From Burkholderiales bacterium (GTDB lineage: Bacteria; Pseudomonadota; Gammaproteobacteria; Burkholderiales; SG8-41): a stretch of DNA of 44,993 nt. Below the pieces are notes generated by a model, which was given only the letters and a program-made list of their open reading frames with translations, did no database searches and was not told the DNA's origin. This document shows positions 20,001-27,631 of the stretch, in pieces (the first letter of the stretch is position 1; each line of letters begins with the position of its first letter). The stretch spans positions 1-44,993 of the forward strand of contig JALHND010000012.1 of NCBI GenBank assembly GCA_022843705.1, read 5' to 3'. Made by a program: the position numbers and the translations under genes.

Positions 20001-20935
20001 GCGCCTGGTCAGAGACCACCTGGCGCATGCAGCAGCTGCGTGACAACCCCGACTGTGCGCAGCAGGAATACGACCGGCTGCTGGATGCCTCTGACCCCGG
20101 AATCTCGCCGCGGCTGACCTTCGATCCGGCCGAGGATATCGCCGCGCCGTACGTCAGCCGCGGCGCGAAGCCGCGGATTGCCATCCTGCGCGAGCAGGGC
20201 GTCAACGGACAGGTCGAGATGGCGGCCGCATTCGACCGCGCCGGTTTTGCCGCGGTTGACGTGCACATGAGCGACATCATTGCCGGTCGCATCAGCCTTG
20301 CCGGGTTCAAGGGTTTTGCCGCCTGTGGCGGATTCTCCTACGGGGATGTGCTCGGTGCAGGCGAGGGCTGGGCGAAATCCATACTGTTCAATGCGCGGGC
20401 AAGAGACGAATTCGAGGCATTCTTCCGGCGCACCGACAGTTTCGCACTGGGCGTCTGCAACGGCTGCCAGATGATGAGCAATCTGCAGGCGCTGATTCCC
20501 GGTGCCGGGCACTGGCCGCATTTCGTGCGCAACCGTTCCGAACAGTTCGAGGCGCGGTTCGCGACGCTGGAAGTGCAGGCATCACCCTCGCTGTTTTTCG
20601 AAGGCATGGCAGGCAGCCGGATACCGGTGGCCGTCGCCCACGGCGAGGGTTACGCGGAATTCCGCGATGCCGCGGCCCTGGCCTCGGCGCAGGAACTGGT
20701 GACCGTGCGTTACGTCGACAACCGCGGGGTGCCGACCGAGCGGTATCCGCTGAACCCCAACGGGTCGCCGCAGGGCATTACCGGACTGACCACGCCGGAC
20801 GGCCGTTTCACGATCCTGATGCCGCATCCGGAGCGGGTATTCCGGACGTTGCAGAATTCATGGCATCCGGCGGAATGGCCGGAAGACGGTCCCTGGCTGC
20901 GCATGTTCCGCAACGCGCGCAAGTGGATTGCCTAG
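17054..20935 (+). CDS. purL: Phosphoribosylformylglycinamidine synthase (single-chain PurL)
   Basis: This enzyme catalyses the fourth step of de novo purine synthesis, converting FGAR and glutamine to FGAM with ATP. The 1293-aa product is the large proteobacterial form. It has an N-terminal PurS-like region, two AIRS-like ATPase halves ([65 protein letters not shown]) and a C-terminal class I glutamine amidotransferase. The amidotransferase nucleophile is Cys1135 in [10 protein letters not shown], with MPHPERVFR supplying the His/Glu. The ORF track opens 141 codons earlier inside the opposite gene; the ATG at 17054 matches the family N-terminus ([14 protein letters not shown]). A NifU-like gene starts 6 bases after the stop. 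Confidence 0.98.
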   Translation: MPQFLSLRGRDALSAFRRKKLLQAVAADIPGLQIVAEYWHFIQLRQELDSAGRQQLERLLTYGPATAPVVQQGTLLLVTPRLGTISPWSSKATDIARHCGLPAVERIERGVAWWCSVAGQSLTAAQRPALLPQIHDRMTESVLDSLDAAEALFRRIDPKPLATIDIIGGGRAALAQANVTMGLALSPDEIEYLFDNFARIGRNPTDVELMMFAQANSEHCRHKIFNADWIIDGDKQEHTLFGMIRTTHQKHPQGTVVAYSDNSSVIEGAGIERFYPADDGSYGYRDELTHILMKVETHNHPTAISPFPGASTSAGGEIRDEGATGRGAKPKAGLTGFSVSNLRIPGAEQPWEANPVGKPGRIASALQIMLDGPIGGASFNNEFGRPNLAGYFRSYEQRVGGEVRGYHKPIMIAGGLGNIAATHTAKQALPEGALLIQLGGPGMLIGLGGGAASSMDTGANQEDLDFDSVQRGNPEIERRAQEVIDRCWGLGDANPILSIHDVGAGGLSNALPELAHSAQRGARFELRDVPSEEPGMSPLQIWCNEAQERYVLAIAPRDLDRFRALCERERCPFAVVGSATADGQLQVHDRVFGNKPVDMEMVVLLGKPPKMLRDVKRVVREGQVFDAAGIDIREAAYRVLRLPAVADKTFLISIGDRTVGGMTARDQMVGPWQVPVADAAVTAMGFNTWRGEAMAVGERTPLAVLHPQASGRMAVGEAITNIAAAAIGKIGDIKLSANWMAAAGHGGEDAALFDTVHAVAIELCPQLGISIPVGKDSLSMKTSWSENGARREVVAPLSLIVSAFAPVTDVRRTLTPQLRTDCGDTELLLIDLGRGRNRLGGSALAQVYDATGDTTPDVVDAGDIRSFFAAIQQLNSDRLLLAYHDRSDGGLLVTLCEMLFAARCGATINLAAGNAAAMLFSEELGAVLQVRRSDRERVMAALAAAGLAGCSAAIGSVQGRADRLKIMAGDAVLLDESRVDLHRAWSETTWRMQQLRDNPDCAQQEYDRLLDASDPGISPRLTFDPAEDIAAPYVSRGAKPRIAILREQGVNGQVEMAAAFDRAGFAAVDVHMSDIIAGRISLAGFKGFAACGGFSYGDVLGAGEGWAKSILFNARARDEFEAFFRRTDSFALGVCNGCQMMSNLQALIPGAGHWPHFVRNRSEQFEARFATLEVQASPSLFFEGMAGSRIPVAVAHGEGYAEFRDAAALASAQELVTVRYVDNRGVPTERYPLNPNGSPQGITGLTTPDGRFTILMPHPERVFRTLQNSWHPAEWPEDGPWLRMFRNARKWIA

Positions 20936-20941
20936 GCCAGC

Positions 20942-21328
20942 ATGGCTGGGCCGGCAAAAAACGACGCACCGTTCTACACCGAGGAAGAACTCGACGCACT
21001 GGACGCGGCTGATCCGCTTGCTGCCGCGCGCATCGCGCGCGAACAGCTGCAGCTGCGGAAACGGCTCGCCGCAAGCGCCGCGGAAATGACCGGCGGAACC
21101 ATGCCGGATCTGCGGGAACTGGATCCGGTGATCAGCGAAATCCGGAACATCCTCAGGCGGGATGGCGGCGACATCGAGTGCCTTGCGCTCGAGGAGGGCG
21201 TGCTGACGGTGCGGCTCAGGGGCAGTTGCAGTGGCTGCCCGCGTGCACCGCTGGACCTGAAGCATGTGGTCGAGGCCATGGTGCGCGCGCGGTTTCCGCA
21301 GATCACCGCGGTGCGCAACGTATACTGA
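20942..21328 (+). CDS. NifU C-terminal-domain protein, probable Fe-S scaffold or carrier
   Basis: The C-terminal half of this 128-aa protein is a NifU/Nfu domain. LDPVISEIRNILRRDGGDIEC is followed by LTVRLRGSCSGCP with the CxxC pair (C96, C99) that binds a bridging 4Fe-4S cluster between two monomers. The first ~55 residues are a charged, mostly helical extension (TEEELDALDAADPLAAARIA) that I do not recognise; it lacks the A-type domain seen in NfuA. The gene starts 6 bases after purL, an unusual partner. There is no nif context, so a role in general Fe-S delivery is more likely than nitrogen fixation. Confidence 0.85.
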   Translation: MAGPAKNDAPFYTEEELDALDAADPLAAARIAREQLQLRKRLAASAAEMTGGTMPDLRELDPVISEIRNILRRDGGDIECLALEEGVLTVRLRGSCSGCPRAPLDLKHVVEAMVRARFPQITAVRNVY

Positions 21329-21394
21329 GCTCCCGCCAGCCTGTCACCGGCCTCCGTCCGGAATGCCCATCTGCGCGGCCGGAGGGAACATGCC

Positions 21395-21661
21395 ATGAAG
21401 AAATACAGACAGGATCTGCCCAGGGATGCCGTTGCAGCGCTTGAAAAAGGCAACAGGATCGAGGCCATCAGGCATCTCCGCGAGGCACAGGGCATCGGCC
21501 TCAAGGAGGCGAGGGACGCCATCGAGGAATACCTGCAGGACATGCCCAATCTCCGTGCCCGCATGACGGCGGCCAGCCGCGAATCGGCAGGCAGCGGCCT
21601 CGGCTGGGTGGCACTGGGGGCCGTGGTGGCGCTGGCCGCCTATTATGTCCACACCGGATAA
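21395..21661 (+). CDS. Small membrane-anchored protein with an L7/L12 C-terminal-like domain
   Basis: This 88-aa protein carries AIRHLREAQGIGLKEARDAIEEY (about residues 24-46). That segment resembles the helix of ribosomal protein bL12 that binds translation factors (VREATGLGLKEAKDLV in L12). A hydrophobic segment, GLGWVALGAVVALAAYYV, at residues 68-85 should anchor it with the bL12-like part in the cytoplasm. GGAGGG lies 9 bases before the ATG. It is not the ribosomal protein itself: it lacks the dimerisation domain and hinge. Its role is unknown. It follows the NifU-like gene by 66 bases on the same strand. Confidence 0.75.
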   Translation: MKKYRQDLPRDAVAALEKGNRIEAIRHLREAQGIGLKEARDAIEEYLQDMPNLRARMTAASRESAGSGLGWVALGAVVALAAYYVHTG

Positions 21662-21691
21662 TTTTCCTGCGTGAGCCCGCATCCCTTGCGA

Positions 21692-22663
21692 TTACTCGGT
21701 GAAACCGATGGCCTTGATCAGCTTTGCATACCGCGCAAGCTCCGCCTTGATGTGTTCGGCCAGCTGACGCGGCGTGCTGCCTTCGGGCTCATATCCGACC
21801 TTCATCATCCTCTCCCGTGACTCCGCCGATTGTGTCACTGCGACCACCGCCGCATTGAGGCGATCGACAATCGCCGCAGGCGTTCCGCGGGGTGCGGTCA
21901 GGCCATACCACGGGGTCATTTCGTACCCCTTGAGTCCGCTCTCGGCGATGGTCGGAATTTTCGGATCCAGGATCGACCGCCTGGCGCTGGTCACGGCAAT
22001 GATTCTCAGTTTTTTCGTCGTGACAAAGGTCGAAAGCGCCGAAAGGCTGCCGAAGGTCATGGTCGTCTCGCCGCTCAGTACCGAGGTGATTGCGGTGTTG
22101 CCGCCCTTGTACGGCACATGAAGGATGTCGAGGCCTGCCAGCACCTTGAACTGCTCGCCGGAGAAATGGGTGCCGGTGCCGGCACCGGCGGAGGCGAAGG
22201 TCATCTGTCCCGGTCGCGCCTTGGCCAGCGCGATGATCTGTTTCACCGTGGTCGCCGGCAGCGAAGGATGCACGGCCAGCGCAAAGGACTGGGTCGCCAG
22301 CAGCGATACCGGTTCGAAGTCGCGCTGCGGGTCATAACCCAGTTTCGGCCGCAGGTTCGGCAGCAGCGCGTAAGTGGTATGACTGGTGATCAGCAGCGTA
22401 TAACCATCGGCAGCCGAGCGGGCGACATGTTCCGCGCCGATTGCGGTGCTGCCGCCGGCACGATTGTCGACGACCACCTGTTGCCCGAGCCGCTTGCCGA
22501 GTTCGTCGGCGACAATGCGGCCGATGATGTCGTTGCCGCCGCCTGGCGGATAGGGAATCACGACACGCACTGCGCGAGTAGGGTAGGCGGCGGCAACCTG
22601 GCCTGCGCACAACAATGCCATTGCCGCCGCCCCGCAGACGGTGATGGTTTTTCGGTGATGCAT
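21692..22663 (-). CDS. Bug/TctC-family periplasmic solute-binding protein (copy 2)
   Basis: A second orphan receptor of the tripartite tricarboxylate type, 323 aa. It has a signal peptide (HHRKTITVCGAAAMALLCAG, cleaved near VAAA), then YPTRAVRVVIPYPPGGGNDIIGR and VVDNRAGGSTAIGAE, which form the Bug ligand-carboxylate loops. The conserved ADGYTLL and GYEMTPWYGL are present. The start at 22663 is supported by GGGAGAT upstream; the ORF-track start at 22732 would spoil the signal peptide. It is divergent from the amidase gene (132-base spacer), so it may supply an amide or its acid. No membrane partners are nearby. The ligand is unknown. Confidence 0.93.
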   Translation of the reverse strand: MHHRKTITVCGAAAMALLCAGQVAAAYPTRAVRVVIPYPPGGGNDIIGRIVADELGKRLGQQVVVDNRAGGSTAIGAEHVARSAADGYTLLITSHTTYALLPNLRPKLGYDPQRDFEPVSLLATQSFALAVHPSLPATTVKQIIALAKARPGQMTFASAGAGTGTHFSGEQFKVLAGLDILHVPYKGGNTAITSVLSGETTMTFGSLSALSTFVTTKKLRIIAVTSARRSILDPKIPTIAESGLKGYEMTPWYGLTAPRGTPAAIVDRLNAAVVAVTQSAESRERMMKVGYEPEGSTPRQLAEHIKAELARYAKLIKAIGFTE

Positions 22664-22795
22664 GACGGATCTCCCGGTCAACAAAGCGCCGAAGATACGG
22701 CATTCCGCAAGACAGGATGCAGGCTCGTCCACGTTATGTGACGATTTGGACTGCTGGCATGCTCAAATCACACGTGGTATAGAAACGATCAACAC

Positions 22796-24271
22796 ATGCT
22801 ACCGGTCCTGTCGAAAAACATGCCTGATGCCACCGACGATATCGCCCTGATGAGTGCCGCGGAGCAGTCGCGCCTGATCCGCGAACGCAAGCTGTCCCCG
22901 GTCGAACTGCTGCAGGCCAGCCTGTCACGCATCGAACGCTGGAATCCCGTGCTGCACGCGTACATCACCGTGCTGGCCGACAGCGCACTGGCCAAAGCCA
23001 GGGCGGCGGAAAGCGAGATCGCCGCCGGGCGCTGGCGCGGACCGCTCCACGGTCTGCCTTTCGGCGTCAAGGATCAGCTCAATACCCGCGGCATCAGGAC
23101 AACGCTGGGATCGGGGTTGCTGGCCGACAACATTCCGGATCATGACGCGGCGGTCATCGAGCGTCTGGAACAAGCAGGCGCGATCCTGATCGGCAAGGAA
23201 AACCTGCATGAATTCGGCAAGGGCGGCACCATCGACTTCGCCTACGGCCAGCCGCGCAATCCCTGGAACATCAAATACAATCCGGCCAGCTCCTCGAGCG
23301 GATCAGGCATCGCGCCGGCCGCTGGCTTCACTTCAGCCTCGCTGGGCGAGGACACCGGCGGCTCCATTCGCAGCCCGGCGGCCGCCAACGGCATCGTCGG
23401 CCTGCGGCCGACCTTCGGCCGTGTCAGCCGTCATGGCGGCGTAATGTACGGCTGGACCGCGGACACCATCGGACCACTGACACGAACGGTCGAGGACAAT
23501 GCGCTGTTCCTGCAGGCGATCGCGGGCCACGACCCGCGCGATCCCCTGAGCAGCACGCGGCCGGTGCCGGATTACCTGCAATCCCTCGGCGGCGACCTGC
23601 GCGGGCTGAAGGTGGGCGTGGTGCGCGAACTGTGCTGGCCCGAAGGCGCGCATGCGGAAGTGATGGCAGCGATGCGGGAAGCGGTCAAGGTGCTGTCCGG
23701 GCTTGGTGCGGAAGTGTCGGAGGTGTCGCTGCCCAGGGCCAGATACGCGGTGCCGCTGCAGCTGCTGACTTCGGATTCGGACATTGCCGCGATGATGCTC
23801 AAGCGCTGGCTGCGCGGACACTGGCGCGACCTCGACAACGGCACGCGGACGCGCCTGGCTGCCGGTGCGCTGATTCCGGCAGCGGTGTATCACCGCGCGA
23901 TGCGGGCGAGGGCGCTGGTCCGCAACGAGGTGCTGGCGATGCTGCGCCAGTGCGACGTGCTGGTCTGCCCGACCAGCCTCAATCCGCCGGGACTGATCGA
24001 GGCGACTCGGGAAACCGTCGATTCGGCGGAAGCGATGAAGAACAAGGTGCTGCTGCGGCGGATATCGACCTATCCCTTCAGCATGGCCAATGTGCCGGCG
24101 CTGGCACTGCCGATGGGATTCAGCAGCAAGGGAATGCCGCTGTCGCTGCAGATCGCGGGACCTCCCTTCGGCGAACCCGTCGTGTTCCGTGTCGGCCATG
24201 CCTACGAACAGGCCACGCCCTGGCACAAACGCCACCCCGATCTGCCGGTCACCACCGCTGCGGCGACCTGA
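22796..24271 (+). CDS. Amidase-signature (AS) family enzyme
   Basis: A Ser-cisSer-Lys amidohydrolase that hydrolyses a small amide, releasing ammonia or an amine. The 491-aa product has HGLPFGVKDQLNTRG with the catalytic Lys (K92), PASSSSGSG with the cis-Ser (near S167) and GEDTGGSIRSPA with the nucleophile Ser (S190). A second ATG at codon 9 is an equally possible start; neither has a good Shine-Dalgarno. A GatC-like 64-aa gene follows 12 bases after the stop. This pairing recalls GatA-GatC and AtzE-AtzG, so the small protein may be a structural subunit. There is no GatB, so this is not the tRNA amidotransferase. The neighbouring Bug genes and asparaginase suggest amide scavenging (inference). 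Confidence 0.92.
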   Translation: MLPVLSKNMPDATDDIALMSAAEQSRLIRERKLSPVELLQASLSRIERWNPVLHAYITVLADSALAKARAAESEIAAGRWRGPLHGLPFGVKDQLNTRGIRTTLGSGLLADNIPDHDAAVIERLEQAGAILIGKENLHEFGKGGTIDFAYGQPRNPWNIKYNPASSSSGSGIAPAAGFTSASLGEDTGGSIRSPAAANGIVGLRPTFGRVSRHGGVMYGWTADTIGPLTRTVEDNALFLQAIAGHDPRDPLSSTRPVPDYLQSLGGDLRGLKVGVVRELCWPEGAHAEVMAAMREAVKVLSGLGAEVSEVSLPRARYAVPLQLLTSDSDIAAMMLKRWLRGHWRDLDNGTRTRLAAGALIPAAVYHRAMRARALVRNEVLAMLRQCDVLVCPTSLNPPGLIEATRETVDSAEAMKNKVLLRRISTYPFSMANVPALALPMGFSSKGMPLSLQIAGPPFGEPVVFRVGHAYEQATPWHKRHPDLPVTTAAAT

Positions 24272-24283
24272 AGGAGAACAAGG

Positions 24284-24478
24284 ATGCTGACCCGTGAACA
24301 GACACTCGCCCTTGCACGCATCGCTGATCTCGACATTCCCGATGAGGACCTCGACAATGTCACGCTGCGACTGTCGGCGCTGCTCGAATCCATGGGCGAA
24401 ATTGAGGCCGAACTGGGCGCCGAGATGGATGCCGTCGAGCCCTTGCCGCCGGTGTTTCCGCGCGAGGACTTTGACTGA
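24284..24478 (+). CDS. GatC-like small protein, probable partner of the amidase
   Basis: A 64-aa acidic protein. LALARIADLDIPDEDLDNVTLRLSALLESMGEIEAELG followed by VEPLPPVFP matches the plan of GatC: a helical pair, then an extended segment ending in V-E-P. The start is supported by AAGGAG 7 bases upstream. In GatCAB and in the cyanuric-acid-pathway pair AtzE-AtzG, such proteins wrap around the amidase and stabilise it. The gene directly follows an amidase of that type, so a subunit role is likely. It is short and diverged, so homology rests on pattern and position. Confidence 0.75.
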   Translation: MLTREQTLALARIADLDIPDEDLDNVTLRLSALLESMGEIEAELGAEMDAVEPLPPVFPREDFD

Positions 24479-24563
24479 GCACTGCGTCACCGGTGTGGCA
24501 GGAAACTTGCTTTATCCATCAGGCCCGGCACTGCCGGCCCCGAAACATGAACTGGAGAATGTC

Positions 24564-25547
24564 ATGATCCATGCGTTGCAGAAATACCTCATATCCGTCC
24601 CGGCCATTGCGCTCGGCGCAGCCGTGCTGCCGGTTTCGGCCCAGCAGGCGGCGGATTACCCCAACCGCCCGATCCGCCTCGTTGTCTCCGCGGCCCCCGG
24701 CGGCAGCAGCGACGGGGCTGCACGGGTCATCGCGCAGCGCCTGAACGAGCTGTGGAAACAGCAGATTGTCGTCGACAACCGCGGCGGTGCCGGGGGCGTG
24801 ATCGGCGCCGGCCTGGTTGCAAAATCCGAACCCGACGGCTACACCATCGGCATTGTCTCGCTGCGTTTTTCGGTCAATCCGAGCCTGCTGAAAATGCCCT
24901 TCGATCCGCTCAAGGATTTCGAATTCCTGACCATGAACGGGGCCGTCGGCAATGTGCTGGTGGTCAACGTCAAATCGCCGCTGACCTCGGTCAAGGAACT
25001 GATCGCGCTGGCGAAGGAAAAACCGGGCCAGCTCACCTTCGCCTCATCAGGCATCGGCGGCGCCCCGCACCTTGCTGGTGAATTCTTTGCCCAACAAACG
25101 GGCATCAAGCTGACCCATATCGCCTACAAGGGCGGCGGGCCGGCCGTGGCCGACCTGCTGGGCAACAACGTGAGCATGAGTTTTGCGTCGATGACTTCGG
25201 CGCTGCCGCACATCAAGGGCAACCGGCTGCGTGCCCTTGCCGTGGGTGCCAAGGCCAGGTCCGCCCAGTTGCCCGAGGTACCGACCATGAAGGAGGCCGG
25301 CGCGGGCGACCTCTATGTGCTCGACTGGCAGGGCATGCTGGCCCCGTCCGGCATTTCGAAACCGGTTGCAGCCAAACTGTCGACGACCATTCGCGGCGTG
25401 CTCAAGGAACCGGAAACCACCCGGCGCTTCGAAGCCATGGGTCTCGACGTCATGGCGACATCCGGCGAGGAGTTCCGCCAGCTGGTGGCCAGCGACATCA
25501 AGCGCTGGGCCAGGGTGGTGAAGGAAGCCAACATCAAGGCCGACTGA
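24564..25547 (+). CDS. Bug/TctC-family periplasmic solute-binding protein (copy 3)
   Basis: A 327-aa orphan receptor. The signal peptide (LQKYLISVPAIALGAAVLPVSA) is followed by DYPNRPIRLVVSAAPGGSSD, VVDNRGGAGGVIGAGLVAKS and DGYTIGI, typical Bug loops that hold a ligand carboxylate. The ORF track starts at 24294 inside the preceding small gene. The ATG at 24564 has GGAG 7 bases upstream and begins the signal peptide. It lies downstream of the amidase and GatC-like genes on the same strand and ends in a strong terminator, so the three may form an operon that binds and then hydrolyses one compound. The ligand is unknown. Confidence 0.93.
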   Translation: MIHALQKYLISVPAIALGAAVLPVSAQQAADYPNRPIRLVVSAAPGGSSDGAARVIAQRLNELWKQQIVVDNRGGAGGVIGAGLVAKSEPDGYTIGIVSLRFSVNPSLLKMPFDPLKDFEFLTMNGAVGNVLVVNVKSPLTSVKELIALAKEKPGQLTFASSGIGGAPHLAGEFFAQQTGIKLTHIAYKGGGPAVADLLGNNVSMSFASMTSALPHIKGNRLRALAVGAKARSAQLPEVPTMKEAGAGDLYVLDWQGMLAPSGISKPVAAKLSTTIRGVLKEPETTRRFEAMGLDVMATSGEEFRQLVASDIKRWARVVKEANIKAD

Positions 25548-25569
25548 ACCCCCTCCCGTTTCACGCAGC

Positions 25570-25602
25570 ACCGGGCCGCATCAGCGGCCCGGTTTCATTT
25601 TT
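25570..25602 (+). terminator. Rho-independent terminator after Bug copy 3
   Basis: A strong 10-bp stem, ACCGGGCCGC/GCGGCCCGGT, with an ATCA loop is followed by TTTCATTTTT. It should end the amidase-GatC-like-Bug transcript before the asparaginase gene. Confidence 0.88.
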
Positions 25603-25626
25603 GACTTTTTGATTGAGCTCCCGCAC

Positions 25627-26622
25627 ATGAAAAAACCCGTGGTCTGCATTGTCGGCACCGGCGGCACCATCGCCTCCCGCTATGACGCCAAACTCGGCGG
25701 GCATGTCTCGGCTGTCACCGCAGCCGACCTCGCCGCCGCAGTCCCCGAACTGGAGAAAATCGCCGGGATCCGCGTCGTCGAGCATTCCAACATCAACAGC
25801 GCGTTGATGGACACAGCCACGGCCTTCGCACTGCGCGACACGCTGCGCCGCGTACTGGCCGATGATGCAGTCGCCGGTGCCGTGGTGACCCATGGCACGG
25901 CGACACTGGAGGAATCGGCCTACCTGATGGACCTGACCCTGGGCTCGGACAAGCCGGTGGTTTTCACCGGTGCGCAGCGCAACGCGGATGAAAAAGACCC
26001 CGATGGTCCGCGCAACCTGCTGTATGCGGTGATGATTGCCGCCGATCCGGAGGCTCGCGGCCGCGGCGTGATGGCAGCGCTGGCCGGGCAGATTTTTGCC
26101 GCGCGCGACGTGACCAAGGTCAATCCCGAAGTCGTGACCTGTTTCGGCGCCCGCGACGGCGGACCGATCGGTGCCGTCTCGAAATACAGCGGCGTGGATT
26201 TTTTTGCGATGCCCCAGCGCCGCATCCATCTCGAAGTGGATCATGTGAAACCCGAGGTGCCCATCATCAAGATGGTGCAGGGCGGCAGCGACCTGCTGTT
26301 CCGCGCCTGCGTGCAGGCTAAGGTGGACGGCATTGTGCTCGAGGGCAGCGGCGGCGGTAACGTCAATGCACCGTATTACGCCGGCGTCTGCGCCGCCATC
26401 GATGCAGGCATTCCCGTGGTTGCAGGGCTGCGCCTTGTTTCGGGTGCGCCGCATGCCGGCAAGGGTTATCCCGGCTCTTTCCAGAGCCTGGTCGCCAAGG
26501 GGGCGATCCCGGCCGGTTACCTCAGCGGACTCAAGGCACGCCTGCTGCTGATGGTGGCGCTGGCAAAAACGCAGGATCGCGCCGAACTGCGCGGGATTTT
26601 CAGGCGCGCCGGCGGCGGCTGA
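25627..26622 (+). CDS. L-asparaginase-family amidohydrolase
   Basis: This should hydrolyse asparagine, glutamine or a related amide to the acid and ammonia. The 331-aa product has both catalytic Thr motifs. IVGTGGTIASRY near the N-terminus holds the nucleophile Thr, and VVTHGTATLEESAYL holds the second Thr, with the downstream Asp replaced by Ala-Thr-Leu spacing typical of the broader family. VVFTGAQR and GIVLEGSGGGNVN follow. There is no signal peptide, so it is probably a cytoplasmic enzyme. The ATG at 25627 is preferred over the ORF-track TTG at 25609. It sits after a terminator and so has its own promoter. It is convergent with a Gfo gene. The exact substrate may differ from asparagine. 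Confidence 0.9.
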   Translation: MKKPVVCIVGTGGTIASRYDAKLGGHVSAVTAADLAAAVPELEKIAGIRVVEHSNINSALMDTATAFALRDTLRRVLADDAVAGAVVTHGTATLEESAYLMDLTLGSDKPVVFTGAQRNADEKDPDGPRNLLYAVMIAADPEARGRGVMAALAGQIFAARDVTKVNPEVVTCFGARDGGPIGAVSKYSGVDFFAMPQRRIHLEVDHVKPEVPIIKMVQGGSDLLFRACVQAKVDGIVLEGSGGGNVNAPYYAGVCAAIDAGIPVVAGLRLVSGAPHAGKGYPGSFQSLVAKGAIPAGYLSGLKARLLLMVALAKTQDRAELRGIFRRAGGG

Positions 26623-26631
26623 GGCCGCCGC
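26612..26631. terminator. Hairpin over the asparaginase stop codon
   Basis: GCGGCGGC/GCCGCCGC forms a perfect 8-bp stem with the TGA stop in its TGAG loop, between convergent genes. Without a T-run it is at most a weak terminator. Confidence 0.35.
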
Positions 26632-26634
26632 GGG

Positions 26635-27603
26635 TCAGAGGGTCACTGCGTCGCCGGTGCGGATCGAAGTGATGATCGCTTCGAAGGAAGCGATGGTGTC
26701 GATCATTTCGGTGGTGGTGATCGGGTAGCGCGCAACACCACCCGCGGCATCGGCAAAAGCATCAATCTCCGCCAGTACGGAGTCAATCTTCGGGAAATCC
26801 CTGACCTCGGTCTTGCCGCCCCTGAGGCGGATGATGGTGCGCGTCTCGTCCAGCGCTTCCACCGAGCCTTCGTCGCCGAAAACGTGAACGCGGAAGTACA
26901 GCGGCGAGGCGCGGACTGCGCCGAGAAAACCGCTGATACCGTTCCTGAAGCGGAACATTGCGGATACGGTATCCCGCGGATCGGCGCCTTCGCGATGCGA
27001 CATGAACTGCGCGGTGATTTTTTCCGCGGGCCCGGCGACATTCGCGAAAGCGTCGAGGATGTGTATGCCGGTGCCGGTCATGCCTGCCCCCGGGGTTTCG
27101 GCCGGCAGGTCGCGCCAGGGCGCGAAGAACTTGCTCGAGTGTTCGTTCGAGTAATGTCCCTCGACATGCATGATGCGGCCCAGCGCGCCGCTGGCGACGA
27201 CGCGGCGCAGTTCCGTGCACGACGGCCAGAAACGCTTGTTCTGGCCGACACCCAGCGGCACGCCGGCTTTTTTGCAGGCGGCCACCGCGCGTTCGGCGTC
27301 CGCCCGCGTCAGCGACAGCGGTTTTTCGCAGAACACCGCCTTGCCGGCGGCGGCGACCTGCATCACCTGGCTGCAATGCAGGGAATGCGGCGTCGCGAGC
27401 ACGACAGCCTGCACTTCGGCATCGGCCAGCGCTTCGTCGAGCGTGGCGGACAGACGGAAGCCTTTTGATTTGGCGTAGTCGCGCGTCGCATCCAGTTCCT
27501 GGGTGACGCCGTGCACGAAGCGCAGCTTTTGACTCTTGCCCTGCACCGCATCGGTGATGCTCTTGCCCCACCAGCCGAGTCCGACAATTGCAGCATCGAT
27601 CAT
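26635..27603 (-). CDS. Gfo/Idh/MocA-family oxidoreductase (copy 2)
   Basis: A predicted NAD(P)-dependent dehydrogenase, 322 aa. The Rossmann motif is AIVGLGWWGKS (Gly 8-13) and the family motif FCEKPLSLT (E93-K94-P95). Its N-terminus closely parallels copy 1 (QGKS, LRFV, VVLATPHSLH at matching positions), so the two are clear paralogues. It is the last gene of the long minus-strand cluster. The 28-base gap to the upstream CMD-family gene is AT-rich, with no clear Shine-Dalgarno before the ATG. It lacks the basic tail of copy 1. It probably oxidises an alcohol or hydroxyl on a pathway intermediate; the substrate is unknown. Confidence 0.88.
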   Translation of the reverse strand: MIDAAIVGLGWWGKSITDAVQGKSQKLRFVHGVTQELDATRDYAKSKGFRLSATLDEALADAEVQAVVLATPHSLHCSQVMQVAAAGKAVFCEKPLSLTRADAERAVAACKKAGVPLGVGQNKRFWPSCTELRRVVASGALGRIMHVEGHYSNEHSSKFFAPWRDLPAETPGAGMTGTGIHILDAFANVAGPAEKITAQFMSHREGADPRDTVSAMFRFRNGISGFLGAVRASPLYFRVHVFGDEGSVEALDETRTIIRLRGGKTEVRDFPKIDSVLAEIDAFADAAGGVARYPITTTEMIDTIASFEAIITSIRTGDAVTL

Positions 27604-27631
27604 AAAATTATCAATAAAATCAAATAGTTAG

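Noticed and set aside
20942-21328. Nitrogen-fixation NifU
   Set aside because: Only the C-terminal Nfu-type domain is present and no nif genes are nearby.
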